Positions 1 to 11,677 of a stretch of DNA of 64,000 nt are shown here, one piece after another (within the stretch, counting starts at the first letter, position 1; each line of letters begins with the position of its first letter). The stretch covers positions 528,811-592,810 of the forward strand of contig UYJD01000005.1 of the NCBI GenBank assembly GCA_900618795.1. The letters run 5' to 3'. Position numbers and translations under genes: made by a program. This stretch comes from Cyanodermella asteris. Taxonomy: Eukaryota; Ascomycota; Lecanoromycetes; Ostropales; Stictidaceae. A model generated the notes under the pieces. It searched no databases. It saw only the letters and a list, made by a program, of their open reading frames with translations, and was not told the origin of the DNA.

Positions 1-791
1 GTGGTGGAAGTGGTCATCTCCGAGGCAGACATTGAATGAAGTCGACCGACAGGAGTAGAACAATCCGTCAGAAGATCAAAGATATATTCCTCGGGTCTGA
101 CGTGTTCGATCCGTGCAGTACTTTCTCCTTGCACAAAGAAAAACGTACTCAATTTTGAGACCCCTCTATCAAAGTGATTTGTGGCAAATGCGTGGAGAAA
201 AAAGATGTACGTGGGTGACTTAACGCGTATTCATTGACCCGAGTGCCGCTCGCCTCTCTCTAACGAATCGCATGAACCGACGTCCGAACTTTCGCCATGC
301 GGGGCAGTCTTCTCGAAACCAAGATCCAAATCGATCGATGCAAAAGCTAGATCAGCTGGGGGTTCCCTCGAAGTCCGGCGCCAAAAGTCAGAAGCTGGCG
401 GGGCTACCTCTATGCAGCTGCGTAACGACCTACATTTTCGACCTGGAATAAATTTCTTTTTTTTTAACGACGGATATTCACGAAACCATCGTCATGTTTG
501 CGTTTGGCCCGCAAAGTCATGTTGAAACCCAAGCGCGATTCCATAAACACACCGCATGAGTCGCATGAATTGGTATTAGATAGAATGATCAAGCTGGAGG
601 CCGGCCCTCTGTGGCAAGAGTTCGAAGACCTGTGGCCTAATTTCGTTACTGTATCGCGGCGGTTAGAGAGTCGAGGCGGGTAGAAAGAAGTCTCTGCCGG
701 CCTCTTTTGTGACATGTCCGAAATTTATTTTGGCAACTGCATGACATAGATATCGTGATATCGACCTGATTTCCTGCTTAAGGGCTTCGCT
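1..791. other. gene-free left edge
   Basis: No gene could be supported here. A 61-codon plus-strand reading frame at 498-683 has protein-like composition (a run reading LWQEFEDLWPNF), but it has no recognisable domain, no partner exon and no homologue I know. It may be the decayed end of a gene. Confidence 0.4.
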
Positions 792-971
792 GAGTTACTG
801 GCTGAGTTACTAGTTGAGCACTTGATTAGGTACTTGACTGAATGCTTATCGAGATGCTTAGCAAGTTACTTGGCTAATTACTTGACTCAATACTGAGCTT
901 CATATTCAGTTAGACATTTGGCAGGGTGTTGGATAGGGTATTGGGTGGGGTGTCGGGGAGGGTTCTCGGCT
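792..971 (+). repeat. degenerate 12-bp tandem array, copy 1
   Basis: Fifteen consecutive 12-nt units can be read without any indel, for example gagttactggct, gagttactagtt, aggtacttgact, agatgcttagca, agttacttggct and gggtattgggtg. The core resembles GGTACTTGNCTN. A further unit (aagggcttcgct, 780-791) may belong. Units differ at many positions but the 12-nt register is kept throughout, as in an old minisatellite. The same unit recurs at 47734-47805 and 49076-49231 in the same orientation. No continuous reading frame covers this copy. Confidence 0.85.
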
Positions 972-1338
972 GGTATGAACGGGACACCAGCAGCAATTTC
1001 CTTTCCGCCCACCTTGGTCGCCTAGGAGGCTGCGGCGCCAGAACGGGAGATCTACACTAACGAGCGAGAAAAGTTGAGAGCAAATAGTTCTCCAATCTGA
1101 CTCAGATTCGCCTTATCAAGTTATGTCACTTGCGGTCCACCAATGTTGAGCCATGATCGGGCTTGGATGTACAATCGTGCTATACCTTTACAGAAAACCC
1201 ACTCCTTGGACACTTAACATTCTTATAATCTTTCGAATGAATTCGACTTCAGAAATGCCTCGTTCTCCTACCGACGTGTGCAAACTATGCTGAAGATCCG
1301 TTGGTGGCAACAGCGGTGCTTTCAGATACAGCAGGGCT
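972..1338. other. gene-free spacer
   Basis: This stretch lies between the 12-bp array and the glycogen synthase stop codon. I see no gene or further repeat. Part is presumably the synthase 3' untranslated region. Confidence 0.4.
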
Positions 1339-3636
1339 CTATGCATCGCGCTTCGGCGACTTCAACGTCAATGGGAACACGTAGTCGTCGGGATCTTCCT
1401 CGTCTCTGTGGCACAATTAGCTGTGATGCATGACATGCAGGTGATGAACATACGGCAGTTTCCAGGCAATGTAGTCCTCGGTGCTCAGACCCTCTTGACC
1501 TTCCTGCAAAGAGGCGAAGTCGCCAGGGGTCATGATGCCGGCGCGGTCTCTCGGAGATCCAGGCACGGACAGCGGACGGGTAAGCTTCGGCTCGGCGTTG
1601 TCAAAGATGTGTGACCCGTCCTCGTCATCGGCGAATGAATCGGGGTAGGCTGTGAAGCATTAGCGTATCGTTGAAGTCGACGGATCGTTGAGACTTACCT
1701 CGGCGGAGCGCCAATTGACGTGCTTTGACATATTCCATGCCCATGCGCTTCCAGTCCAGTAGATCACTGAGTCGCTCAGTACGGTTGCGCTGGTTGATAC
1801 GTTGTCTCCTGCTCTTTTCACAGAAAGCTTCCATATATTGGGTGAGCTGGTTCACCGAGTCGTCGACACCCTTCGCTCTCCTGTCGACAATATAGATGCC
1901 ATAGTCCGAGGCGTTCTCAATAAGCTCTTCCATGTAGCAACCAAAGCCTGACAGATTTGTTGTAATGCTGGGAACACCCATGACCGTACACTCCGCAGGC
2001 GTGTATCCCCATGGCTCGTAGTATGACGCAAAGATACCCATATGCGTGCCGCGAACGAAATCATCGTAGTCGAGAGGTAGGATCGGACTGTTGCTGTTAA
2101 GGAATTCGGGATGGAAGACAACTTTGACACGGTCGGACGAGTGGTTGAAGAGCTGGACTCGTCGGAGCTGGTTCAGCACAGGATCCTCTGCGTCATTGAC
2201 CATGTTGTGAGTGACAATCGGTGGAAGACTGTTTCGCTTCATTGCGAACAGCCGACGTCTCAACATAATACGGTCAGAGGCGCTTAGAAGATCCTTATCG
2301 TCGGGAAGATCATCGCCGTCTTTCCACTGAATGGCTCGTCGGAAGATGCGGTTGCCAACTTCTCTTTCAATAGCGTTCACACTGTCGCGCAGAGACTTGA
2401 CCACCGCCTGTCCGCGCAAGGACTCGACAGAAAGCGACTGTGTCTGTGCAGGAAGAATGATGAAGGCGACGACAGTGGTTTTGGAACCGGATGCCTTGAG
2501 ACGGTGGTTGAGACGGGCAAGCGATTCAATGAACATATCGACACCTTTGTTGCGGTACTCGTACCGACCAGCCGTGAAGAAGTAGAGCGTGTTTTCCGGA
2601 TCGAAATCATTGTGTCCATAGAAATGGCCTCGCACGAATTCGTTGATCTTCTCCTTGGACTGCTGGTGAAGATTCTGGAATTCGTGCACAGCAGAGAACT
2701 TTTTGACATTCAAGCCGTTGGGCAGAACACCATCCGGTTTGCGCTTGAGCAAGTGCTCGCTTTCGTAAGCGGTGATGTGGGAGACGGTCGTGAAAACGTC
2801 ACAGGCATGAGCAGCGGCTCGCTCAATGCAATATCTGTGGTAGATGCCTCGCTTACCAGCTTCGGCGTCAACATCGAAGTATTGGAGGTTATTGTAGAAA
2901 TCGACCGAACCGGCGCAGAGATAGCGACCAAGCAGCGTTGCGTGCGTAGTGAAGATGGTCGTCACATCGATCCGTCGCTTTTTGGTCAGAGGCAACGCGA
3001 CGCCAGCAAGCCATTCGTGGAAGTGTGCAGTGATGGCCTTCTTTTTCTCCACCGCAACGTACTCGCCCAAGAACCAAGCTACTAGATACCCAAAAACTAT
3101 GGTCTCGTTCGTCTCGTCGTCATTGGGCGGTGAAGGTATACCAGCCGTGTTCCACAAGTCTGTCTTCCATTCGTTCATGTAACCGTAGGCCGTTTTTGTA
3201 TCGATCAAGAGGACTCGAGGAGCTCCTTCAATGAGCCAGCGCCCGTAGATCATGTCGACACCTCGAGCCTTCATGTTTTTGATTGCTTGTGCGAGGGCCG
3301 GGACAGTCGGTGTAAGAGGCTCGACTTCCACGGCTGCCTATCAGGGTATTAGACAATGCTTGCTTCTTGCTAGAGGGTATACTTACGGAAGCTCTGTTGA
3401 GAGGACCGATGAGGGTGTAGCGCTCGCCATACTCTGCGGTGGTGACAGGAGCCTTGGACTTGATGACCGAGTAGATACCTCCGACTGAAAAAGGGTCAGC
3501 AATCAGTGTCATGGAGAGTGAGGGCAGACTGACCTCTGTTGGCGACCTCAGTTGCGACCTCGAACAAAATGTGCCCTCTGATCTCGCGTTGTTGAGGAGC
3601 GGCGCCATCGGCCTGAGCTGTTGCTGCGGAAGCCAT
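1339..3636 (-). CDS. gsy1: glycogen synthase (GT3)
   Basis: Transfers glucose from UDP-glucose to the non-reducing ends of glycogen in the cytosol. Five exons fit in frame: 3534-3636, 3387-3484, 1699-3337, 1454-1649 and 1339-1405, with introns of 48-49 nt. They give 700 residues, close to fungal Gsy proteins (about 705). The N-terminus has the ADP/UDP-glucose-binding motif in the context [13 protein letters not shown]. Further GT3 signatures are [26 protein letters not shown] and [18 protein letters not shown]. The tail holds the phosphorylation-type sequence [11 protein letters not shown] followed by [14 protein letters not shown]. The last intron was placed because splicing it restores the acidic end [18 protein letters not shown]. 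Without it the frame ends in an uncharacteristic tail. The start ATG follows a sensible 5' context. Family call is firm. Small exon borders are inferred. Confidence 0.95.
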
Positions 3637-4607
3637 TGTGTGCGTAGGAAAGACAAAGTCGGAGCAACGGCAGGTCTAGTAGGAACGCACGGTGAGACTC
3701 GCCCCAGCAAAAAGAGATTTGAAGCAGGTTCAGGCCCAGCGACAACGCCGGCGGCTGGGTAACGGGTGGGGAGCTAGCTCTTGTGTAGTAGAATGGCCCG
3801 GCTCACGCTCATCTCTTCCGCGTTGTTGTGTGGAGAGAGTCGAGCTCTGCCGTGCTGCATGACGTCGGATCTGCGGTGCGCAACGTGCAACGGTTTGCAT
3901 TTTTCACTGGATTACTTATTGCTTCCCTTTGGACATGTTCTTGAGTTCCGTGTCTGCAGCGGTTTCAGATGATTGTCAAGATATAAATATATGAAGCTGT
4001 GGCCACTTTTATAGCCAGATATAGATACAACTCGTCTGACGAGGCGCCGGTCTAGTACGCCTTCAGGCGCTCTAGAGCCTCGATCCCAGCTGACCAGACT
4101 TGGAGCTCCACGGGGCCCTACCAGCGTGTACCCACAACTTCTCGTATGCGCAATTTCCTCGTGCCTATCTTATGACCATGTTCGGCACAAGCACGAGTTT
4201 GACACTGAAGCTTTCGATCGTCTAAGGGTGCCCCGGTAGCTATACAACCTGTAACAGGTGGATCAAGCGCTATACCGTGAAACAATCACCAAGTGTGGTG
4301 GGTCTCATGTCTTGTGACAGGTTCACGACGTGTGGAGACAAAGATGCGGGGAAGGCTAAATGCGGGTTAAAATGGTGCTTTGGGGTCCAACTGACCAAGC
4401 ACATCTTGTGCTGCACAGACTGTACAAATCACCACGCGATTCCATTCGAGGCCGTTACTCTATGAGCTTAGTGGAAAGGAGTCATCGTGGGCCAAGGTGC
4501 TTTCAAGTCGTAGAAACTCGCTCGGAATTTAGGGGATCTATCATGCATTGCCTCGTATTTTGGATCATGTCTCGTGTCTAGGGCCCATTTTCACGCCTCA
4601 AGTTCGA
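3637..4607. other. gene-free spacer between glycogen synthase and DUF3292 gene
   Basis: Holds the glycogen synthase promoter and the 3' region of the DUF3292 gene. Short overlapping frames are present but none has domain-like sequence. A stretch at 3985-4030 is AT-rich (atataaatatatgaagc). No RNA gene seen. Confidence 0.4.
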
Positions 4608-6617
4608 CTATTCGGTCTTTCTTGGTGGCTCCACGGCGCCGCCCTGCAGGAGTTGCCACTGCAGGCCGCTGAAGCCAACAATACAGTTGAAACACTCATC
4701 CCTGTCCCGCGGAAGCTGCAGTACCCGCTCTGTACCATCGAATTCTTGCAGCACTAGACGGTTTCCAGCGCTGACCGCCTTGTCCTTGGTCAGCGCTCGC
4801 AGTTTCGACTTCAGCTTCGAGCTGCTGTCGAGCTTGCGCAACTCGTCAAGTCTGTCATAAGGCACTATCCAGGCCAGTCGGTCGGGAATTGAATGCTGGA
4901 AGCGGATGTCGGATGCCGTGATGACCAAACGTCCATGCTTACCTTCGCAGTCTGCGTGGAAGGACACGAGAGATGTAGATCCGATCTCCTTGAGGGTCTC
5001 GGCCATGCCATCTGCGTCGGACCTTTTTTGACTACTGATAGCGGATTCATTGAAATCAACCTGCTCCACTCCTCTTCTGGCAACTAGATCTTCCTCGGAG
5101 GCAAGACGATTAGCAAGCAGCTCGTCCATTTGGCGTTCTTGTGTCTGCTGCATAATGACCTCGCCAGCGACAGCTTCCTGATTATAGTTGAGATCCCTAA
5201 CACTAAGCTATCCCAGCATTGCTTGCCGGCGAAGGTAGCCAAACGCCCATTGCGCATTCGTCGGGATGTTGAAGAAGAGATACTGAACCAAGGAAGTGGT
5301 GCGCCTGTACTTGGGGTGAAGACTGGATATTGGCCAGCAGACAAAGAACATGAGACCCAAGACCGAGTAGAGGCAGCGGGAGGAGAAATCCCAGCTGGTC
5401 AAAGTCATGCACAGCGTCAGAGCCAGCACCATCAAGCTCAACACAGTATTTCTCGGAGATTTCCATTCGCGGAAGTTTGCGAAAATTTCGAGCAAGTCCG
5501 CCAGATCTCCCAGATACATTTGTGCGCCAGGACCGAGATCTTTCCCAACCTGGTCTAGCCAATCATCACCGTGCTTTCCAAGGGTTTCGCCAATATGCCA
5601 TGCGGTGGATTCACTGTCGGCGGCTCTTTTCATAGACTCGCGCATTTCATCTGCTGTGGCGCGGGTGAATTTGTTTCGTAAAGTCGACCAGATGACCCAT
5701 CCGAATATGGATCCCATGACATGCCCAGAGTATACAAGCACCGAATAGATCAAGAACCATCTCGTCGTTCTCGCCGGATCTTGCCAGCGATATACTGATC
5801 GAACATCCATAACCCAGGCCTGCCACGGAGCTGAAATTATCGCAAGTCGTTCGAGATGACTTCTGAGTATATCTACTTCGAATGGGTGTCGGGCAGTGTC
5901 ATCGATATAATGGGCACCGAAGTCTTGGTAGTAGTAGAGGAGAACGTGACCCAGGTAATTCTTCCAGTCAAACTGTTGCTTCCCAGTCGGAGTTTCCACA
6001 GCCGTGTAATCTTCCCACTTGGGACGAGAATACCTGGCGCTGTTGACGACGCACAGTCGATTGACGTGGGTCATGGCAAAGCCGGCTTTCATTTGGTCTC
6101 GGTGCTCCTCCAGGTCCATCACACGGTCCAGGGCAACGTCTGTATCCGCGTCCTTTGCTTCAACCGTTCGCAGGACATTCTCCGCAGTCGTCTCTTTCTT
6201 TGCCTCATGCAACTTGTCTTCGGCATCGACCAGGTCCACCTCATCCTGATGCGTGGGGGCAGAGTTCAGTGTGTCCGCCGTTTCTCTGGCCGCTTTTGCT
6301 CTTGCGCTTCGCTGCGGATGGGTTATGCTGTCGACCGCTCGCTCAATCTTGGTTCCTGCTTTCTCAGCCTTCGTGTGCAGTGTCTCGTGGTGATCCTCGA
6401 GCGTTCTTTGCACTTTGTCTGGATTGAAAGCGGGATTGTTGTTCAGGTCAGGAAGTCCCTCGTGAATGTCTGCGTCGAGGTGGTCGACGCCGTGGTGTCC
6501 GGTGCGGTTCTTCAGCTTTTGGACCTTGTCTTTAGCTTTGATGCGCAGGTTCTTCAGGCGCTGCTTGGTCTTCCCAGATCCCATGGTCGGGTCACTGCTG
6601 TCTGAAGAATCATCCAT
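4608..6617 (-). CDS. DUF3292 membrane protein with GRAM-like C-terminus
   Basis: A fungal protein of unknown function that I place in the DUF3292 family. Two exons (5245-6617, 4608-5196) give 653 residues. Residues 1-190 are charged and helical (MDDSSDSSDP..., a repeat of K/E-rich segments). The middle has several hydrophobic segments (WFLIYSVLVYSGHVMG, VLSLMVLALTLCMTLTS, CLYSVLGLMFFVCWPI) suggesting membrane insertion. The C-terminus (VSFHADCEGKHGRLVITASDIRFQ in part) looks like a GRAM domain, a lipid-binding fold. The start at 6617 was chosen over upstream in-frame codons because they lack an ATG in good context. The exon junction is odd: the only in-frame GT-AG intron of normal size (5197-5244, 48 nt) has a weak donor (gtttgg) and no clear branch site, so a misassembly or real frame disruption cannot be excluded. 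Confidence 0.75.
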
Positions 6618-8119
6618 GTTCGACAAACGAGATGGAGAAAATGCAGGGATTGAGGACAGCTTAGGTAAGGAGTAGGGAACGTCTAGGGGAAAGCGTTGTG
6701 AGGAATGCAGCAAGCAGACAATGTGACCTGCAAACAATTGTTCAAAGCAAGGGATCAGTCAGAAGGAGACGAAGGTGGTCGATGGTAGCGATTGAAGGAC
6801 AGTTGTAGCTGACGCCCGGAACCAAAGGGACACGAAATGGACGGAAGATACAAAGATCCACAGCAATAGATGACGAGAGACTTGGTTTTGGACAGGGAAG
6901 GAGCACTACGTACTGACTCTTCCGATGGGCAGATCTCAGAGCGAGGTTGCACACTCTGCGATTGGCCGGACAAACAAAGCTCAGAACGCGTCATGAGGAT
7001 CTCAAGCAGCAGGGTCTGCAAAGAAAAGGACGCTCTAGGCATGGATCGGGGTTCCTATGGACGGACCCTCATGGCGACGCAGCATGGGAAAGTTGCCTTC
7101 TTCTCATGCGATTTGTGATGCGCATCGCCATGCAGTGTGTTCGCGTCATCGCTTGATTTATTCTTTCGCGTTAGCGCGCCCGCCGCCACCTACTACTAAG
7201 TAGTCTCCAAGGGCATCCCCGCCACATACCTAGTGAAGGCATTCCTTCCGCTTCCCACAGTTGTCACTCCGCCAGTATCCATATGTCCTGCTGAGTTCGA
7301 CGTGCTGTTGATGTAAGCTTAGGACGCTTCGCCAGCGCTTTGAGCCGCACTATGCTATGCCCGCATCTGGATCACTCTTGGCATTGTAACACATTCCTTG
7401 TCGAGTTCAGCTTTTCTTACTGCCATGGTCTTCTACGTGTTCGTGGCCATGAGGCGGATCGAGCGACACTACACCACTTTGCTAACCTAGCATACGTCAA
7501 AGGCATGCTATTGGGCAAATCTTGCTTCAGCGCTGCACTGACTGAATCTATTCCGATGCCTGCTGGCATCGTTGCGCAGCGAACATTGTATGACTCTTGG
7601 AAGGCAGCTGGTTGAAAGTCGCAAAAGAGAGGGGCTCATTTTCACGTAATACTGTCTCTCAAGCATCTCTCATTCTGACACTCGATAACAATAGATCGCC
7701 ACGCAGCCACGAATATGTTCTTATTTTAGCATGAGTCTCGCCGAGACAGTTACGACAGGATGTTTCGAAGGCAGTCGATGGTCGATGCTTGGTGGCGTTG
7801 TTCACACTGAAAACATTCACTGGCAGAACAACAAAAGGATGATGATGCTACCGAACGCTTGGACGTGACTGCGTGGTTGATGGCGCTCTTTGTTCGCTTG
7901 TGTCAGGCTCATTGAGTGGACCACGCGATATCAGCGATATAATGCATGTCTTTGTCCACGACCTACAAAGCCAATTCCTGCCTTACCTGCTGACTCTCTC
8001 AATCTTGCAGCATGTTACATACTTACCAATTCAACAACTCGCAGGTCGAACTTTATTCCAGATTTTCATACAGTGATCGCTAGCAACAGCTTCAGCAAGG
8101 TCTCAGAATTACCGCAAAC
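6618..8119. other. gene-free divergent promoter region
   Basis: Separates the start codons of the DUF3292 gene (-) and the SUR7-like gene (+). Several small frames occur, for example a plus-strand frame at 7340-7615, but none looks like a conserved protein. No RNA gene or repeat seen. Confidence 0.4.
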
Positions 8120-9265
8120 ATGCAGCTGCCACACTCTTTTCAGCCCTATGCTATTGTCCCACTCTTGGGCACCTTGGTGGCCTTCATACTCTCCTTTCTC
8201 CTGGTGTTTGCAGGTCATACACCGGGTTTCATGGACGACTATGCCGTCTTTACACTCAACACCTCGCGCATCGGCGAGAACCTCGTCCAGTCCTTCGACA
8301 ACAAGATCTCTGGGCTCAACTTCAGCGGCATGATCGATGTCAGCGACATCACTAAACGAGCCATTCCGGCGTCTGGGATGGAAGGCTTGTCAGTTCGACC
8401 CGTTCCTGGTCCGATGCCCACCACGGCTCCCTACATCGTTGAAAGAGGTCTGAGCGACCTTGGTGGCGAGATTGCAAGCGGCCTCGGTGCAGCTGGCTCT
8501 GCTGTTGGGAGCAAAGCTACAGCCGTGGCATCTGCGGTTGAGAGCAAAGCAACGGAAGTCGAAGGTGCCGTCATATCCAAAATCGACAGCGCTCTTGCCA
8601 AGGCAGAAGGCGCTATCATTGAAGCAGTCAACGATGCATATGGAGATCTCATCAAGGCGCTCGAGCTCGAGGGCTGGTATTCAATCTACATGACGACCAC
8701 CTGCGAAGGTCAGTACGTGTATCCCAATGGCACAAACCTCACCGTCGGAGCAGTCGCCAACGCACCTCCGAACACCACGCAGACGCATCAGCTAGTCGAC
8801 TCCTGCAAGAAGCAATCTGCGCTCGACCCCGTCGGCATCGTGCGGATCCTGTACGAGATCGGCATCGTCCTCACCGGCACCTCTCTGCTGCTCGGTATCC
8901 GGGGTACCGTACGCTTCAGTCGCAAGCTTGCCCTGCTGAACGCTCTGGCATCCGTGCTGGCTCTGCTGCCGATTGCGTTGGCGTCGGCAGCGGTTCACGG
9001 CGTCGCCAACGGAGCAGCCACCCTGGTCAATTTCATTGGGAGCGAGATTGGCGTCGTTGGCCATGCTGGGAATAAGTTCATCGCTCTGTCTTGGGCGACA
9101 ACGATACTTCTGCTGGTCAATACTATCGTGTGGTCGGTGCTGGCGTTTGTAGGGCAGAACCTTCGTCTTCCAACGCGGAATAGAAGGGGTGAGAAGTTGT
9201 ACTCTGTCGCAGGTCATGAGATGCAAGCCGGAGGAGAGTCGGAAGAGCCGAGGAATACGTGGTAA
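8120..9265 (+). CDS. SUR7/PalI-family four-helix membrane protein
   Basis: Single exon, 381 residues. SUR7/PalI proteins sit in the plasma membrane (eisosomes or cortical patches) or act in ambient-pH sensing. The first hydrophobic segment is residues 11-32 (VPLLGTLVAFILSFLLVFAG). A long extracytoplasmic loop follows, with an alanine-rich helical repeat around residues 115-180 (GLGAAGSAVGS, AVESKATEVEGAV) and a cysteine pair region ending DSCKKQS. Three further membrane segments follow: VRILYEIGIVLTGTSLLLG, LLNALASVLALLPIALASAA and TTILLLVNTIVWSVLAFVG. The tail is short and polar. The start ATG (aacATGC) lies directly before the first helix. Which subfamily (Sur7, Fmp45 or PalI) it belongs to cannot be told from sequence alone. 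Confidence 0.85.
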   Translation: MQLPHSFQPYAIVPLLGTLVAFILSFLLVFAGHTPGFMDDYAVFTLNTSRIGENLVQSFDNKISGLNFSGMIDVSDITKRAIPASGMEGLSVRPVPGPMPTTAPYIVERGLSDLGGEIASGLGAAGSAVGSKATAVASAVESKATEVEGAVISKIDSALAKAEGAIIEAVNDAYGDLIKALELEGWYSIYMTTTCEGQYVYPNGTNLTVGAVANAPPNTTQTHQLVDSCKKQSALDPVGIVRILYEIGIVLTGTSLLLGIRGTVRFSRKLALLNALASVLALLPIALASAAVHGVANGAATLVNFIGSEIGVVGHAGNKFIALSWATTILLLVNTIVWSVLAFVGQNLRLPTRNRRGEKLYSVAGHEMQAGGESEEPRNTW

Positions 9266-10035
9266 AGCAAGTGGCCCGACATTTTTGCGCTCTTGATTAC
9301 ATGGCCCGGTCGCATATAGTCAGCAGCAATCTTGAATGCCATGGACACGATCTTTGCAAAGACAATGGAGTGTTTGAAGCACTGATCAGCTTGGCTTCGT
9401 TTCGTGGTCTCGGGCGTAAGTACATCACGTGACATTCGAATCATGGACGACTCGTGGGAATTTATGCTTTTACACGTAGTGCCTCTATTGTCATCAACAT
9501 CTCGACAGATGACGCCAGGAGCTGTTTCGACTGTTTCGATAAGTTCGATATGCAGCACGTCACGCTAGTTTAATCCGAGGGCTTGACTGGCAGGACCAAG
9601 CCAGTAATACTACAACGGCTGATAGCTGATTTGGTCCAAGAAGGATAAGCCGAACCTGTATTCATCCGAGTCGTAATCTAATCTAATCTTGAGGCATATG
9701 GCCTATATTGAGCCATTCTAGATTGATCTCTTGCACCTTCCTGCTTCCAGTCTGACTGATTCGTGCTCGACCCTGTAACAGGGAATCTATTGATCGCAGG
9801 GTCGTTTCACCAGCCGCTGTCTCAACCAGCCACAAATTCCCACCCTTGTCTCTACCAATTCGTATCAGATCTGAGGTTGGATTTTGCTGAAAAGACTTTT
9901 CCAAGCATCGTAATATCCTGAGCGTTGTCCGTCATCGTGCGTCTTTGGAACGTGCTTCACCTCCGATTCAGGGAAATCCGCCTCTGCCAGATTAGCGACG
10001 AAGCCTGCGTCACACTGCGATATCCGGTGCACGTT
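9266..10035. other. gene-free convergent spacer
   Basis: Lies between the 3' ends of the SUR7-like gene (+) and the CRAL-TRIO gene (-). I see no gene, RNA or repeat in it beyond likely 3' untranslated regions. Confidence 0.4.
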
Positions 10036-11677
10036 CTAAGCTGCACCTGAGAGATCTTTTTGCGGCTGTTCACCGGGTGTGGGGGCGGGCAAGTCTGTGG
10101 CTGTGGCGCTCAACGGCACTTCTGGTGTGATCAACGGCTGGGGCGGCAGCGGGGCCTTCTCGTTGACAGTTTCAGGACTCAACGACAACGCAGCCAGGCT
10201 CTGAGTAGGGGTTTCTGAGGCCAAGCTAGCGGATGACGGGGAAGCCGGGTCCGAAGGTGACTTGATGTCGGCGGCAGATATTGGCTTTTCTTCGGCTGCA
10301 ATAGCGGCCAGTGCAGCAGCACCCATAGTACCAGTAGCCAAGCTCGTCTCGACAGCAGCAGCAGGGACAGGGGTAGACTTGGTCGTTTCGCCGCTAGTAC
10401 CTGGTCGGGTAGGCTGTCGGGACAGCTGCTTGCTGAGTTCATCGAAGTTCAACGAGCCGATTATCTCGCGACGCTCCTTGCCCTCGGTACTACCCACAGC
10501 CACGAGGTCCCATTCATCGTGAGATTTCTGAACCCATCGTAGCGGACCCTGTGGCCATTGGGTGATGCCTTGCTTGAACTTTAGGTGCTGGGCTTCTTCG
10601 GCGTCGAGTTTTGGCTTGTCCCCCCAGCCCCAATCAAGCTGACCGCCGTACTTTTTGGGGATATTCTGCGGCTCTATGAATGACGAAAGGGTGGTGAACG
10701 CGTTAGACTCGCTGAGAATGAAGATCTTCGATGTTGTGATTGGATCAAACCACCTTTTGATCCAGCTCCAAACGGTGGGAAAGAATGAAGGTGCGCCAAC
10801 GATCTGCACATTGGTCAGCTCTGGCTACCCATATGCACAAACAGCCCAGATTCCACTCACAAAAATACGATCCAATGTTTCCGGGTAATGCGCAGTAGCA
10901 AGCGTACTGGCGTCTTGCATGTGTGAGCGCAAATTCCAGAATTGCTTCAAGCCAACTTTTGAGATATCTACGATGTTATTCGATTGCGATATGGGCGTCT
11001 CGGGTGTGGGACGATCCGTCAGCTTGGTGCATAGCGGCATGGTGAAATTGATCAGATTCTCGTAAAGAGCAAAGAGTCGCAACAGACGAGGAGGTACATC
11101 AGTGGCGTCCTTGTTCTTGTCTTTTGAATTGCCGATCGGCACATTGACGACCTTTGTGGTCTCTGACGACTTCAGGTATGCGGTCATGGTCTTGGAATTC
11201 AAAGGAGCAACCTCGAAGCAGTATACGGGAATACCGCGCTTGTCCCGACGGCCGGTCCACTGCGGGTACAACTGTCTTGTCTCTTCATAGTTTGCAACGT
11301 CGATGTTGTCGTAAAGGTCATTGATGTGGTTCTTTTTGCGCCAGGCTTCGGTATCTTTGAACTGCTGCATCGCATCGTTGGGTACAAAACGTCTAGCTCT
11401 GAGAAAGCGGCTTAACTAGCGGTCAGCGGACAGGCTCAGACTCTGTGCTAGGATTACGGACATACAGTAGGGTGACATCGTCATGGCTAGCAAGCTTGCC
11501 GTGCTCAGCGGGCGTCCAGAGCTTGTTCCCCTGGACGAGCTCCTTGAACTGAACAAGGGCAGTTTGTTGCTCCTCGGTGAGATGGCCGAGGTGGCCCTGT
11601 GGGTAACCAAACTCGCCGGTTTTGGCGCTGATGGACTGCCCGGTGTGGACGCGCTGAGCTTCGTGGCCGTCAGCCAT
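10036..11677 (-). CDS. CRAL-TRIO (Sec14-type) lipid-binding protein
   Basis: A phosphatidylinositol/lipid-transfer type protein. Three exons (11466-11677, 10861-11410, 10036-10803) with introns of 55 and 57 nt give 509 residues. The CRAL-TRIO N-terminal helical region spans about residues 35-95 and carries DDVTLLRFLRARRF, restored only when the first intron ends at ttaag. The lipid-binding lobe covers about 100-310, including YPETLDRIFIVGAPSFF and the hallmark NIPKKYGGQLDW. The last ~120 residues are low-complexity (Pro/Ala/Ser/Thr). The start at 11677 was chosen because cacaATGGC is a strong fungal context. An open frame continues upstream but has no ATG. The exact paralogue (Sec14, Csr1 or other) is not determined. 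Confidence 0.9.

Noticed and set aside
5856-6605. 249-codon plus-strand frame
   Set aside because: Lies wholly antisense to the DUF3292 coding exon and has no domain features.
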